A stretch of DNA of 64,000 nucleotides. Origin: Streptomyces graminofaciens. GTDB taxonomy: Bacteria > Actinomycetota > Actinomycetes > Streptomycetales > Streptomycetaceae. The position numbers were made by a program, and so were the translations under genes. Below, piece by piece: positions 26,008-33,515 of the stretch; within the stretch, counting starts at the first letter, position 1; the number at the start of each line of letters is the position of its first letter. A model generated the notes under the pieces. That model saw only the letters and a list, made by a program, of their open reading frames with translations. It was not told the origin of the DNA and did no database searches. The stretch lies in assembly GCF_030294945.1 (NCBI RefSeq), contig NZ_AP018448.1, positions 6,664,001 through 6,728,000 on the forward strand, read 5' to 3'.

Positions 26008-26871
26008 CTAGTTGACGGCCCAGCTCAACACCCGCGTCATCTCCCGCAACGCCCCGAAGTGCGCGGCGCCCGGTTCGACCTCGACCCGGGCGCCCGGGAT
26101 GTTGCGGCCGAGCCAGCGGGTGTGCTGCACGGGGGCGAAGATGTCGTCCTCGCCGTGCCAGAGGAACACGGGGGTGGTGATCCGGCTCACGTCGAAGCCC
26201 CACCCCGTGTTGAACGCCATGACGTCGTCCACCCAGCCGTCGGCCGAACTGCGCAGCCCCTCCGCGAAGTTGCGCTCCAGCATGTCCTGGATGCCGGGGT
26301 CCGCGACGATCCAGCGGTCTGCCTCCGGGAGCCCGTCCTTCATCTCGGCGACGGACGCGGCCGGGTCGGCGACGATCGACATCGAGCGCATCCCGAGCGT
26401 CGCGGTCACCCGGTTCCGCCCGATCGAGGCGTTGACGTACTCCCGCACGTTCGCCTCGGTCATGCCCTCGAACCAGTCGAGCCCGGACGCGTTGCGCGGC
26501 GCGAGGCTGACCAGCGCGCCGACGCGCGTGGTGCGGTCCGGCAGCAGGGCCGCGCAGGCCAGCGCGTGCGGGGCGCCGCCCGAGCGGCCGACCACGGCGA
26601 AGCGGCCGATGCCGAGCGCGTCCGCGATGTGCGACACGTCGGCGGCGGCCGCGCTCACCAGGCGGCCCGATGCCCGGTCCGAGTCGCCGTACCCCGGCCG
26701 GTCGAAGGCGATCAGCCGGATGCCCATGCGGTACAGGACGCCCTCGCGCGGCGCGGGCCCCAGCCGGCTGCCCGGGGTGCCGTGCAGAAGGAACACCGGC
26801 CGCCCTTCCGGATCACCTCGCTGCTCGACCGCCAGCCGCCGCCCGTCCGAGGTACGCACCGTCTGCTGCAT
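26008..26871 (-). CDS. Alpha/beta hydrolase (287 aa)
   Basis: Serine hydrolase of unknown substrate. The oxyanion loop HGTPGSRLG, the strand AFDRPGYGDSD, the nucleophile elbow GRSGG (Ser), a late acidic residue in HGEDD and a late His in GAAHFG are all visible. The ATG at 26871 is chosen because AGGGG lies upstream and because residues before it (MKRGAAGDTAGRDDRGWA) lack similarity to the fold. No signal peptide. It is convergent with fxsT and probably unrelated to it. Confidence 0.82.
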   Translation of the reverse strand: MQQTVRTSDGRRLAVEQRGDPEGRPVFLLHGTPGSRLGPAPREGVLYRMGIRLIAFDRPGYGDSDRASGRLVSAAAADVSHIADALGIGRFAVVGRSGGAPHALACAALLPDRTTRVGALVSLAPRNASGLDWFEGMTEANVREYVNASIGRNRVTATLGMRSMSIVADPAASVAEMKDGLPEADRWIVADPGIQDMLERNFAEGLRSSADGWVDDVMAFNTGWGFDVSRITTPVFLWHGEDDIFAPVQHTRWLGRNIPGARVEVEPGAAHFGALREMTRVLSWAVN

Positions 26872-27439
26872 CGCCCATCCCCTGTCGTCCCGGCCCGCCG
26901 TGTCCCCCGCCGCGCCCCGCTTCACCGGTCGTCACCCGCCGCCGCGGGTTCGTGGGTGTGCGGGGCTGGGGGAGGCCGTGCGGGGCGCGGTGCGGCACGG
27001 CGTGACGCCACGGCGGGGAACCGCCCGGGTCGATGTCGTATGCGGGTGAACCACAGCCGTTGTCGTGTGGGTGTGGCTGTGCGTATGCGTATGCGTATGC
27101 GTATGCATACGCACGTGCACTTGCGTGCGCCTTGGTGACACAGCCGATGACATACGGACAGTGGTCGTCCCCGTACCGACCGTGTGCCGTGACGTTCCTG
27201 CTACCAGTGGGTGACCGTGCTCCCTCACCGGCGGATACCCGCGGTAATCGCCAACTCCCCCATCCGGCCAGTATGCAGGCGGACGGCCACCCGGCCCAGA
27301 CCGCGTACCGGGGCAAGCCCTGTCTTCAGCCGGTCTTCACCTCGGACACGCCGCCCCCGTACGCCGGGGCGCTTCCGGACATGGCGGGCGCGCGGAGGGG
27401 GACAGGAGGCGCGTCGGGGCACGCGGGGGGCGCGCGCCT
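26872..27439. other. Gene gap of 568 bp
   Basis: Between a minus-strand hydrolase and a minus-strand ATPase. No gene was found. It contains a purine-pyrimidine alternating tract (27078-27120), described separately. The remaining part is ordinary GC-rich sequence. Confidence 0.5.
27078..27120. repeat. 43-bp strictly alternating purine-pyrimidine tract with GCGTAT repeat
   Basis: Every base from 27078 to 27120 alternates between purine and pyrimidine. Within it GCGTAT is repeated four times (27081-27104), and TGCGTATGCATACGCA (27098-27113) is a perfect palindrome. Such DNA can take the Z form or a cruciform under supercoiling. It lies in a gap between genes, with no coding role. Confidence 0.9.
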
Positions 27440-27889
27440 CTACACCGCGACCAGCGGTGCGTCCTCCCGCCACTTCAGCATCTTGTCGAAGCTCACCACC
27501 GCGCCGCCCCGCCCCGGTTTGTTGCCGATGTGGACGTGGTCGGCCAGTTCACGGATGAGACAGAGGCCGCGGCCGTGCTCGGCGTCGGACTGCGCCGGGC
27601 GGACCTGAGGGCGGTGCGGGAAACCGGGGCCGGAGTCGGCCACCTCGATACGGCACTTCTCGCCGTCGAGATACGCGGTCACCCGGTACGCCTCGGAAGG
27701 CCCGCCACCGGCGGATCCGGCACCACCGTGCTCGACGGCGTTGGCACACGCCTCGCTGAGGGCGACGGACAGGTCGTAGGAGACGTCCGGATCGACACCC
27801 GCGGTCTCCATGGTGCCGAGCAGCAGACGCCGGGCGAGCGGCACGCTCGCAGCCTCGCGCCTCAGATGGAGTGACCACCAGATGCTCAT
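27440..27889 (-). CDS. Anti-sigma-like ATPase of the RsbW family (149 aa)
   Basis: Single HATPase_c domain. The N-box is LSEACANAVEHG, the G1 box VADSGPGF and the G2 box HGRGLCL. Proteins of this sort bind sigma or anti-anti-sigma factors. The ATG at 27889 gives a canonical length for the family, starting MSIWWSLHLRREAASVPLAR. It is separated by repeats from a divergent membrane protein gene. The target sigma factor is unknown. Confidence 0.88.
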   Translation of the reverse strand: MSIWWSLHLRREAASVPLARRLLLGTMETAGVDPDVSYDLSVALSEACANAVEHGGAGSAGGGPSEAYRVTAYLDGEKCRIEVADSGPGFPHRPQVRPAQSDAEHGRGLCLIRELADHVHIGNKPGRGGAVVSFDKMLKWREDAPLVAV

Positions 27890-28084
27890 GCTCCAGCCTC
27901 CAGGCCGCGGCTCGACATACCGTTACGTATTGCCACCCAGGGCGCCGCGCAATCGCCCGAAGGATGTGTTGCCGCCCATACGGCGGATGCGACGGGGGCG
28001 CAATCGGTGTATGCGGAGCAATTCGTTCCGGAATCCCGGCCGCTCCTTCCGATCTCGGCCCGCGGAAGCGCCCTGAAGGGGCGC

Positions 28085-28166
28085 GGGGAACTGGGCGGGG
28101 AGGTGCGCGGGGAAGTACGCCCGGAACTGCGCCCGGAACTGCGCGGAAGTACGCCGGGAAGTGCGC
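28085..28166. repeat. Seven 12-bp tandem repeats between divergent genes
   Basis: Units of the form GGGGAA(C/G)T(G/A)(C/G)GC follow each other at 28085, 28097, 28109, 28121, 28133, 28145 (10 bp) and 28155. The array lies within the gap between the minus-strand ATPase gene and the plus-strand membrane protein gene. The units code a 4-residue period in other frames, but no gene is supported here. Confidence 0.88.
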
Positions 28167-28326
28167 GACAAGCCGCACACCACCCGTAGCCGCCTACCGC
28201 CCGCCCATTCGCCCTACCCTCTGCGGCGCGAGGCCCCCACCTGAACGCACGCCCGCATCCCCCCGTACCTCCCCGCAAGGACCCGGCCAACCCAGCGGAG
28301 CGCCCCGATGCGATGATGAGCCCGCC

Positions 28327-29115
28327 ATGACTGCCCCCCACCAGCGCTGGACGCGCCCCGGAGGTGACCTCCGGGCCCTGCGGGCCGCGGTGTTCGCCGC
28401 GGTCTGCGTCGTGCTGGCCGGGGCCGGTCACGCGCTCGCCTCCTGCGCCACGATCCCGTGGTGGAGCCTGGGCGTCGGCTTCCTGGGCGTCTTCGCCGTC
28501 GCCGCCCCGCTGGCCGGGCGGGAGCGGTCGCTGCCGGGGATCGCGGCCCTGCTGGCCGTCGGCCAGACCGTGCTGCACACCCTGTTCGGCCTCGGCCAGC
28601 ACCAGGCGACGACGACTCGGCTCAGCCCGGAGGCCCTGGACGCGGCGCTCGTCGCGCGTGCCGCCCGGCTCGTGTGCGGGGCGACCGCCGCCGCGCTGAG
28701 CCCCGCGCAGGCCCAGCGGATCCTCGTGGACGCCGGGCTCGGCACCCACGTGCACGATCCGGCCGACGCCATGTCGACCGCGCCGGACTCCTCCGCCTCC
28801 GTGCTGCCGTCCCTGCCCATGCTGCTCGGTCATGTGCTCGCGGCCGTCGCCGCCGGGTGGGTGCTGCGCCGGGGCGACCTGGCGCTGCTGCGCCTGGTCC
28901 GGCTGTCGGCCGAGGGACCGCTCGTACGGTCCCTGCGCGGAGCGCTCGCGCTGGCACGGGCACTGTTCGACGGCCTCCTTGGCACGCCGGAGACCGGGTC
29001 GCGCGCCCCGCGCGCCGGGTACGCGGTGCCGTCGGCCCTCCGTACGACCGCGCTCCAGCACACGGTGGTCCGGCGCGGCCCGCCCACGGCCGACGCCCTC
29101 TTCCTCGCCGCCTGA
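28327..29115 (+). CDS. Integral membrane protein (262 aa)
   Basis: Predicted membrane protein. Hydrophobic segments are visible at AVFAAVCVVLAGAGHALA, WWSLGVGFLGVFAVAAPLAG, IAALLAVGQTVLHTLFGLG and MLLGHVLAAVAAGWVLRRG. The central part is a large non-membrane loop. The ATG at 28327 has GAG upstream only; no other start is better. It lies 152 bp upstream of ycnI on the same strand, and resembles membrane proteins found beside copper genes in streptomycetes, so a role in copper handling is a guess. Confidence 0.75.
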   Translation: MTAPHQRWTRPGGDLRALRAAVFAAVCVVLAGAGHALASCATIPWWSLGVGFLGVFAVAAPLAGRERSLPGIAALLAVGQTVLHTLFGLGQHQATTTRLSPEALDAALVARAARLVCGATAAALSPAQAQRILVDAGLGTHVHDPADAMSTAPDSSASVLPSLPMLLGHVLAAVAAGWVLRRGDLALLRLVRLSAEGPLVRSLRGALALARALFDGLLGTPETGSRAPRAGYAVPSALRTTALQHTVVRRGPPTADALFLAA

Positions 29116-29267
29116 CGCGACGCGCTCCCTTGCTGAGAGCGGTCGCCGTCGTGCGGCACGCGCGCGTGCAGTCTTCGTTCAGGTCCGTCAGTCGCCTGTG
29201 GACACGTCCGTCGCCTGTGGACGCGCCTCCTCTCACATCCCTCACTCACCGTGGAGTGCCCGCTGTC

Positions 29268-30032
29268 ATGAAGATCTTCAAGGGTTCCCGTGTCGCCGCC
29301 GTCGGCGCCCTCGCCGGTTCGGCCGTCCTCGTTTTGTCCGGCCCCGCGTTCGCGCACGTCAGCGTGTCCGCCGAGGGCACGGCCGCCAAGGGCGGATACG
29401 CGACCGTGAACTTCAAGGTCCCCAACGAGCGCGACAACGCCTCGACCACCAAGCTCGAGGTGAGCTTCCCGACCGACCACCCGCTCGCCTCGGCCCAGCC
29501 GGAGGCCCTCGACGGCTGGAAGATCCAGGTCACCAAGTCCAAGCTCGACAAGCCGCTCGAACTGCACGGCGAGAAGATCGACGAGGCCGTCTCCAAGATC
29601 ACCTGGACCGCCACCGGCAAGGGCATCCAGCCGGGCTACTTCCAGAAGTTCCCGCTCTCCATCGGCCAACTCCCCGAGAACACCGACGAACTGGTCTTCA
29701 AGGCCGTCCAGACGTACTCCAACAAGGACGTCGTCCGCTGGATCGAGGTCCAGCAGAAGGGCCAGGAAGAGCCCGAGAACCCGGCGCCGGTGCTCGCACT
29801 GTCCGCCGCGTCGGAGGACGGCCACCACGGCTCCTCCACCGCCGACTCGGACTCCGACTCGGACGCGGACACGGCCTCGGACGCCAAGGCCGCCTCCAGC
29901 ACCACCACCGCCGCCGAGCCCGCCGACACCAGCGACACCACCGCCCGCGTGCTCGGTGTCGTCGGCATCGTCGTCGGCGCCGCGGGTGTGGCGTACGGCG
30001 TCATGGCCGGCCGTCGGCGCGGCGACGCCTGA
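29268..30032 (+). CDS. ycnI: YcnI/DUF1775-type copper-linked secreted protein (254 aa)
   Basis: Exported, membrane-anchored protein of the YcnI family, in which the mature N-terminal His binds copper. Here the signal peptide ends at ...SGPAFA and the mature protein would start HVSVSAEG, so the His is in place. The YcnI domain covers residues ~30-170. A His/Asp/Ser-rich linker (EDGHHGSSTADSDSDSDAD) follows, then a membrane helix (VLGVVGIVVGAAGVAYGVMAG) and RRRG. The ATG lies after GTGGAG. It starts the copper block of sco, ecuC and copCD, from which it is separated by a strong hairpin. Confidence 0.9.
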   Translation: MKIFKGSRVAAVGALAGSAVLVLSGPAFAHVSVSAEGTAAKGGYATVNFKVPNERDNASTTKLEVSFPTDHPLASAQPEALDGWKIQVTKSKLDKPLELHGEKIDEAVSKITWTATGKGIQPGYFQKFPLSIGQLPENTDELVFKAVQTYSNKDVVRWIEVQQKGQEEPENPAPVLALSAASEDGHHGSSTADSDSDSDADTASDAKAASSTTTAAEPADTSDTTARVLGVVGIVVGAAGVAYGVMAGRRRGDA

Positions 30033-30076
30033 CGCTCCGCTCCTCTCCGGCGCGCACGCGGTCGTCGTACGACACC

Positions 30077-30112
30077 GCCGTCGCCGTGGCACCGCGGTGT
30101 CACGGCGACGGC
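30077..30112 (+). terminator. Long hairpin between ycnI and sco
   Basis: GCCGTCGCCGTG (30077-30088) pairs exactly with CACGGCGACGGC (30101-30112). The inner CACCGCGGTG extends the stem to about 17 bp through one G-U pair. No T-tract follows, so it may work as an I-shaped terminator or stabilise the ycnI mRNA end. Confidence 0.65.
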
Positions 30113-30161
30113 GTACGACACCCGTGCGAGCCCGAACTCGAACATCAGGGACATTTTTCCT

Positions 30162-30836
30162 ATGCGCACGAACACGAAGAAGACGTACGCGGCGGCGGCC
30201 CTGCTCGCGGCGGCCGTCCTCACGCTCTCGGCCTGCGGCAGCGGCGAGGACTCCTCGGTGTCGGTCGCCGAGGTCTCCACGGACGCGAACGCGCGGAAGC
30301 CGGGTACGGTCCTCGACTCGCCGTTCAAGAAGCCGGACCTCGTCCTCACCGACACGCACGGCGAGAAGTACGACCTCCGCAAGGAGACCCAGGGCAAGCC
30401 GACGCTGATCTACTTCGGCTACACCAACTGCCCCGACGTCTGCCCGCTGACCATGAACAACCTCGCGGTCGCGAAGAAGGAGGTGTCGAAGAAGCTGTCG
30501 AAGTCGGAGCTGGCCGACCTGCGGCTCGTCTTCGTCACCACCGACCCGGAGCGGGACACCCCGAAAGAGCTGGGCAAGTGGCTCAAGGGCATCGACCCCG
30601 AGATCGTCGGCCTGACCGGGGACTTCGACACGATCCAGGCGGGCGCCCGCACCCTCGGCATCTCCATCAACCCGCCGACCAAGGACGAGAACGGCAAGAC
30701 CGTCTCCGAGCACGGCACCCAGGTCATCGCGTTCTCGCCGAAGACGAACGGCGGATATGTGCTGTATGGGGAGGACGCCACCGTGCAGGACTACGAGAAG
30801 GACCTGCCGAAGCTGCTCAAGGGTGAGAACCCGTGA
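30162..30836 (+). CDS. sco: Sco-type copper chaperone lipoprotein (224 aa)
   Basis: Membrane-tethered thioredoxin-fold protein that delivers copper to cytochrome oxidase and, in streptomycetes, other cuproenzymes. The lipobox is LSAC. The copper-binding CX3C motif is CPDVCP (TNCPDVCPLT), and the distal His is in SEHGTQVIAF. The gene is followed by ecuC, which starts within its stop codon. The order sco-ecuC-copCD-dtpA matches the copper-trafficking cluster described in Streptomyces lividans. Confidence 0.93.
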   Translation: MRTNTKKTYAAAALLAAAVLTLSACGSGEDSSVSVAEVSTDANARKPGTVLDSPFKKPDLVLTDTHGEKYDLRKETQGKPTLIYFGYTNCPDVCPLTMNNLAVAKKEVSKKLSKSELADLRLVFVTTDPERDTPKELGKWLKGIDPEIVGLTGDFDTIQAGARTLGISINPPTKDENGKTVSEHGTQVIAFSPKTNGGYVLYGEDATVQDYEKDLPKLLKGENP

Positions 30837-31291
30837 GGCCGCTGGTCGGATCCGCCCTGGTCGCCGGCGTACTCGTCCTGACCGGGTGCGGTTCCTCGGG
30901 CTCTTCCGGTTCCTCCGCCGCGAAGCTCGCGGTGAAGTCCGCCTATATGCCGCAGCCTGTCACGGACTCCATGGCGGCGGGCTTCCTCGTCATCGAGAAC
31001 GACGGCGGCACGGCGGACGAGCTCACCTCCGTCACCAGCGACATCGCCCAGGACGTCACCGTCCATGAGACGACCGGGCAGTCGATGAAGGAGGCCTCGG
31101 CCCTGAAGGTCCCCGCCGGCGGCCGACTCGTGCTCCAGAGCGGTGGAAACCACCTGATGTTCGAGAACCTGAAGCGCAAGCCGAAGGAAGGCGAGACGGT
31201 GTCCCTGCGGTTGAACTTCACCAAGTCCGAGGCCATCACGGTCGAAATGCCCGTGAAGTCGGCGACGTACCAGCCGACCAGCGGGCACTGA
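30833..31291 (+). CDS. ecuC: PCu(A)C-type extracellular Cu(I) chaperone lipoprotein (152 aa)
   Basis: Small copper-binding lipoprotein. The lipobox is VLTGC. The binding motif H-x(10)-M-x(n)-H-x-M is visible in TVHETTGQSMKEAS and GGNHLMFE. The GTG overlaps the TGA of sco by four bases (GTGA), so translation is coupled. It would pass copper to Sco-type partners outside the cell. Confidence 0.92.
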   Translation: MRPLVGSALVAGVLVLTGCGSSGSSGSSAAKLAVKSAYMPQPVTDSMAAGFLVIENDGGTADELTSVTSDIAQDVTVHETTGQSMKEASALKVPAGGRLVLQSGGNHLMFENLKRKPKEGETVSLRLNFTKSEAITVEMPVKSATYQPTSGH

Positions 31292-31305
31292 GGGAGGTAG
31301 CACCG

Positions 31306-33507
31306 TTGAGCCGGTTGAGGCCCCTGCTGTTGCTGTTGCTCGTCACCGTCGGAGCGCTGTTCGCCGGTGCCGGACCCGTCTCCGCGCACGCCGCGCTGAC
31401 CGGTAGCGACCCGCAGCAGGGATCGGTGGTCCAGGAGGCACCCGCCCAGGTGTCGCTGACCTTCTCCGAGAAGGTCGCGATGTCCGACGGCTCGGTGCGC
31501 GTGTACGACCCCAAAGGCAAGCAGGTCGACACCGGCGAGACGTCCGACCTGGGCGGCAACTCCTACGGGGTGAAGCTGCACTCGGGCCTGCCCGACGGCA
31601 CGTTCACCGTCACCTACCAGGTGGTCTCGGCGGACAGCCACCCCGTCGCCGGCGCCTTCACCTTCTCGGTGGGGGCGCCCTCGAAGACGACGGTCGCGGT
31701 CCCCGAGCAGACCGCGGGCGGCGGGGTCGTCGGCGGCCTCTACGGCTTCGCGCGCTACCTCTCGTACGCCGGCTACATCCTGCTGATCGGCGGCGCGGTC
31801 TTCGTGCTGGCCTGCTGGCAGCGGGGCGCCGGTGTGCGACCCGTCCAGCGCCTGGTCGTCTCCGGCTGGCTGACGCTGACCGCCGCCACGCTCGCGATGC
31901 TGCTCCTGCGCGGCTCGTACACCGGCTCCGGCAAGCCCGGCGACGTCTTCGACCTGGATCTGCTCGGCCAGGTCCTCCAGACCAAGACGGGCGCGGCCCT
32001 CGTCTCCCGCCTGCTGCTCCTCGCCGCGGCGGCCCTGTTCATCGCGGTCCTGTTCGGGGCGTTCGCACGGCGCGACGAGGAGGAGAGCGAGGCCTCGGCG
32101 GAGGCCGGGGAGGACGAGGGCGCCGAGGAGAAAAGTGAGGTGTCCCCGGACGACGCCACGGACGACGCCCCTGACGACGCCACGGACGACGCCACGGACG
32201 ACGCCACGGACGACCTCGACGCCAAGAAGGACCTCACTCTCGGGCTGGCGATCGGCGGTGGCGTCGTCGCGGCCGGGCTCGCGGCGAGCTGGGCGATGGC
32301 CGAGCACGCCTCGACCGGCATCCAGACCGGCATCGCCATGCCCGTCGACATCCTGCATCTGCTGGCCGTCGCCACCTGGCTGGGCGGCCTGGCGACCCTG
32401 CTCGTGGCTCTGTTCCGGGCACCCGCAGACGCACAGATCGAGACGGCGGCCGTACGACGCTTCTCCCGGGTCGCCTTCGGCAGCGTGCTCGTGCTGACCG
32501 TGACCGGCGTCTACCAGTCGTGGCGTCAGCTCGGCTCCTGGTCGGCCCTCACCGACACGTCGTACGGCCGGCTGCTGCTGGTGAAGATCGGGCTGGTGGC
32601 CGTACTCGTCGGCATCGCGTGGATCTCGCGCCGGTGGACCGCACAGCTGGCGGAGGTGCCGACGGCCGAGGAAACGGCGGCTGGCACTGTGGCTGTAGCT
32701 GTGGCTGCAGCTACAGCCACAGCTACAGCTGTCACCGAGCGGGAGCCGGTGGCCGCGCGTACGGCGAGCGGTGACACCGAGCAGGCGGCCATGGGCGGGC
32801 GGACCGAAGGTGGCGGCGGCTCGGGGCAGGGTCCCGAGGGCGGCAGCTCCGGTCAGGCCGCGGCGGGGGGCGGCTCCGGGCGGGCTGTCCATGGCAGCGG
32901 CACCAGGCAGGCTGCCGATGGTGAGGTTTCCGAGCGCGCCGCTCAGCTCGCCCGGCAGCGGGCCGCGATGGCCAGCGCGCGCGAGAAGAAGATCCGGAAC
33001 GCCGACCCGGGCCGTGGCGGCCTGCGCCGCTCTGTGCTGGCGGAGGCCGGCGTGGCCGTCGTCCTCCTCGCCGTCACAACGGCCCTGACCTCCACCGAGC
33101 CCGGCCGCACGGTGAAGGAGGCCGAGGCGGCCAACGCGGCCGTGACGCAGGACGCGGACGTGTCGGGGGCGCTGGCCCTGGACATGGCGTTCGACACCGG
33201 CGGCCGCAAGGGCAGGGGAGTCGTACGGCTGGAGCTCGACCCCGCGCGCGCCGGCGCCAACGAGATGCACCTCTACGTCCAGAGCCCCGACGGCAGGGTC
33301 TTCGACGTCCCCGAGGTGAAGGTCGCCTTCACCCTGGAGGCCAAGAAGATCGGGCCACTGCCGGTGGTCCCGGACCGCATCACCACCGGGCACTGGTCGG
33401 CGAACGGCGTACAGCTCCCCATGGCCGGTGAATGGAAGATCTCGGTCACCGTACGGACATCGGACATCGACCAGGTGACCGTCACCAAGAACGCTCAGAT
33501 CGGCTGA
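31306..33507 (+). CDS. CopC-CopD copper transport fusion with C-terminal YtkA-like domain (733 aa)
   Basis: Starts at TTG 31306, with GGGAGG at 31291-31296 as ribosome site. Signal peptide ends at VSAHAALTG, so the mature N-terminal His (HAALTGSDPQQG) is the CopC copper ligand. The CopC domain runs to about residue 125, followed by CopD membrane helices. Between two helices is an acidic linker of DDATDDA repeats; another loop near residues 460-475 is AVAVAAATATATAV, coded by a perfect DNA hairpin. The last ~130 residues are a FixH/YtkA-like beta domain. The unusual linker and loop sequences look like repeat expansions. Confidence 0.9.
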   Translation: MSRLRPLLLLLLVTVGALFAGAGPVSAHAALTGSDPQQGSVVQEAPAQVSLTFSEKVAMSDGSVRVYDPKGKQVDTGETSDLGGNSYGVKLHSGLPDGTFTVTYQVVSADSHPVAGAFTFSVGAPSKTTVAVPEQTAGGGVVGGLYGFARYLSYAGYILLIGGAVFVLACWQRGAGVRPVQRLVVSGWLTLTAATLAMLLLRGSYTGSGKPGDVFDLDLLGQVLQTKTGAALVSRLLLLAAAALFIAVLFGAFARRDEEESEASAEAGEDEGAEEKSEVSPDDATDDAPDDATDDATDDATDDLDAKKDLTLGLAIGGGVVAAGLAASWAMAEHASTGIQTGIAMPVDILHLLAVATWLGGLATLLVALFRAPADAQIETAAVRRFSRVAFGSVLVLTVTGVYQSWRQLGSWSALTDTSYGRLLLVKIGLVAVLVGIAWISRRWTAQLAEVPTAEETAAGTVAVAVAAATATATAVTEREPVAARTASGDTEQAAMGGRTEGGGGSGQGPEGGSSGQAAAGGGSGRAVHGSGTRQAADGEVSERAAQLARQRAAMASAREKKIRNADPGRGGLRRSVLAEAGVAVVLLAVTTALTSTEPGRTVKEAEAANAAVTQDADVSGALALDMAFDTGGRKGRGVVRLELDPARAGANEMHLYVQSPDGRVFDVPEVKVAFTLEAKKIGPLPVVPDRITTGHWSANGVQLPMAGEWKISVTVRTSDIDQVTVTKNAQIG
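32149..32220. repeat. Six 12-bp repeats coding DDAT in the CopC-CopD gene
   Basis: The unit GACGACGCCACG is repeated from 32149 to 32220 with two altered copies (GACGACGCCCCT and GACGACCTCGAC). It codes an acidic stretch, mainly DDAT repeats, in a linker of the copper protein. Confidence 0.92.
32692..32729. repeat. Perfect 16-bp hairpin inside the CopC-CopD gene
   Basis: GCTGTAGCTGTGGCTG at 32692-32707 pairs exactly with its complement at 32714-32729 around a 6-base loop. It is coding sequence for an Ala/Val/Thr loop. A strong hairpin within an ORF could slow ribosomes or reflect slippage of CAGC units. Confidence 0.92.
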
Positions 33508-33515
33508 ACGACATC

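Noticed and set aside
28085..28166. CRISPR-like array from short repeats
   Set aside because: Units are 12 bp without spacers and no cas genes are near.
33432..33515. Extended dtpA start overlapping copCD
   Set aside because: It runs through the C-terminus of the copper protein; the first good start after that gene is 33516.
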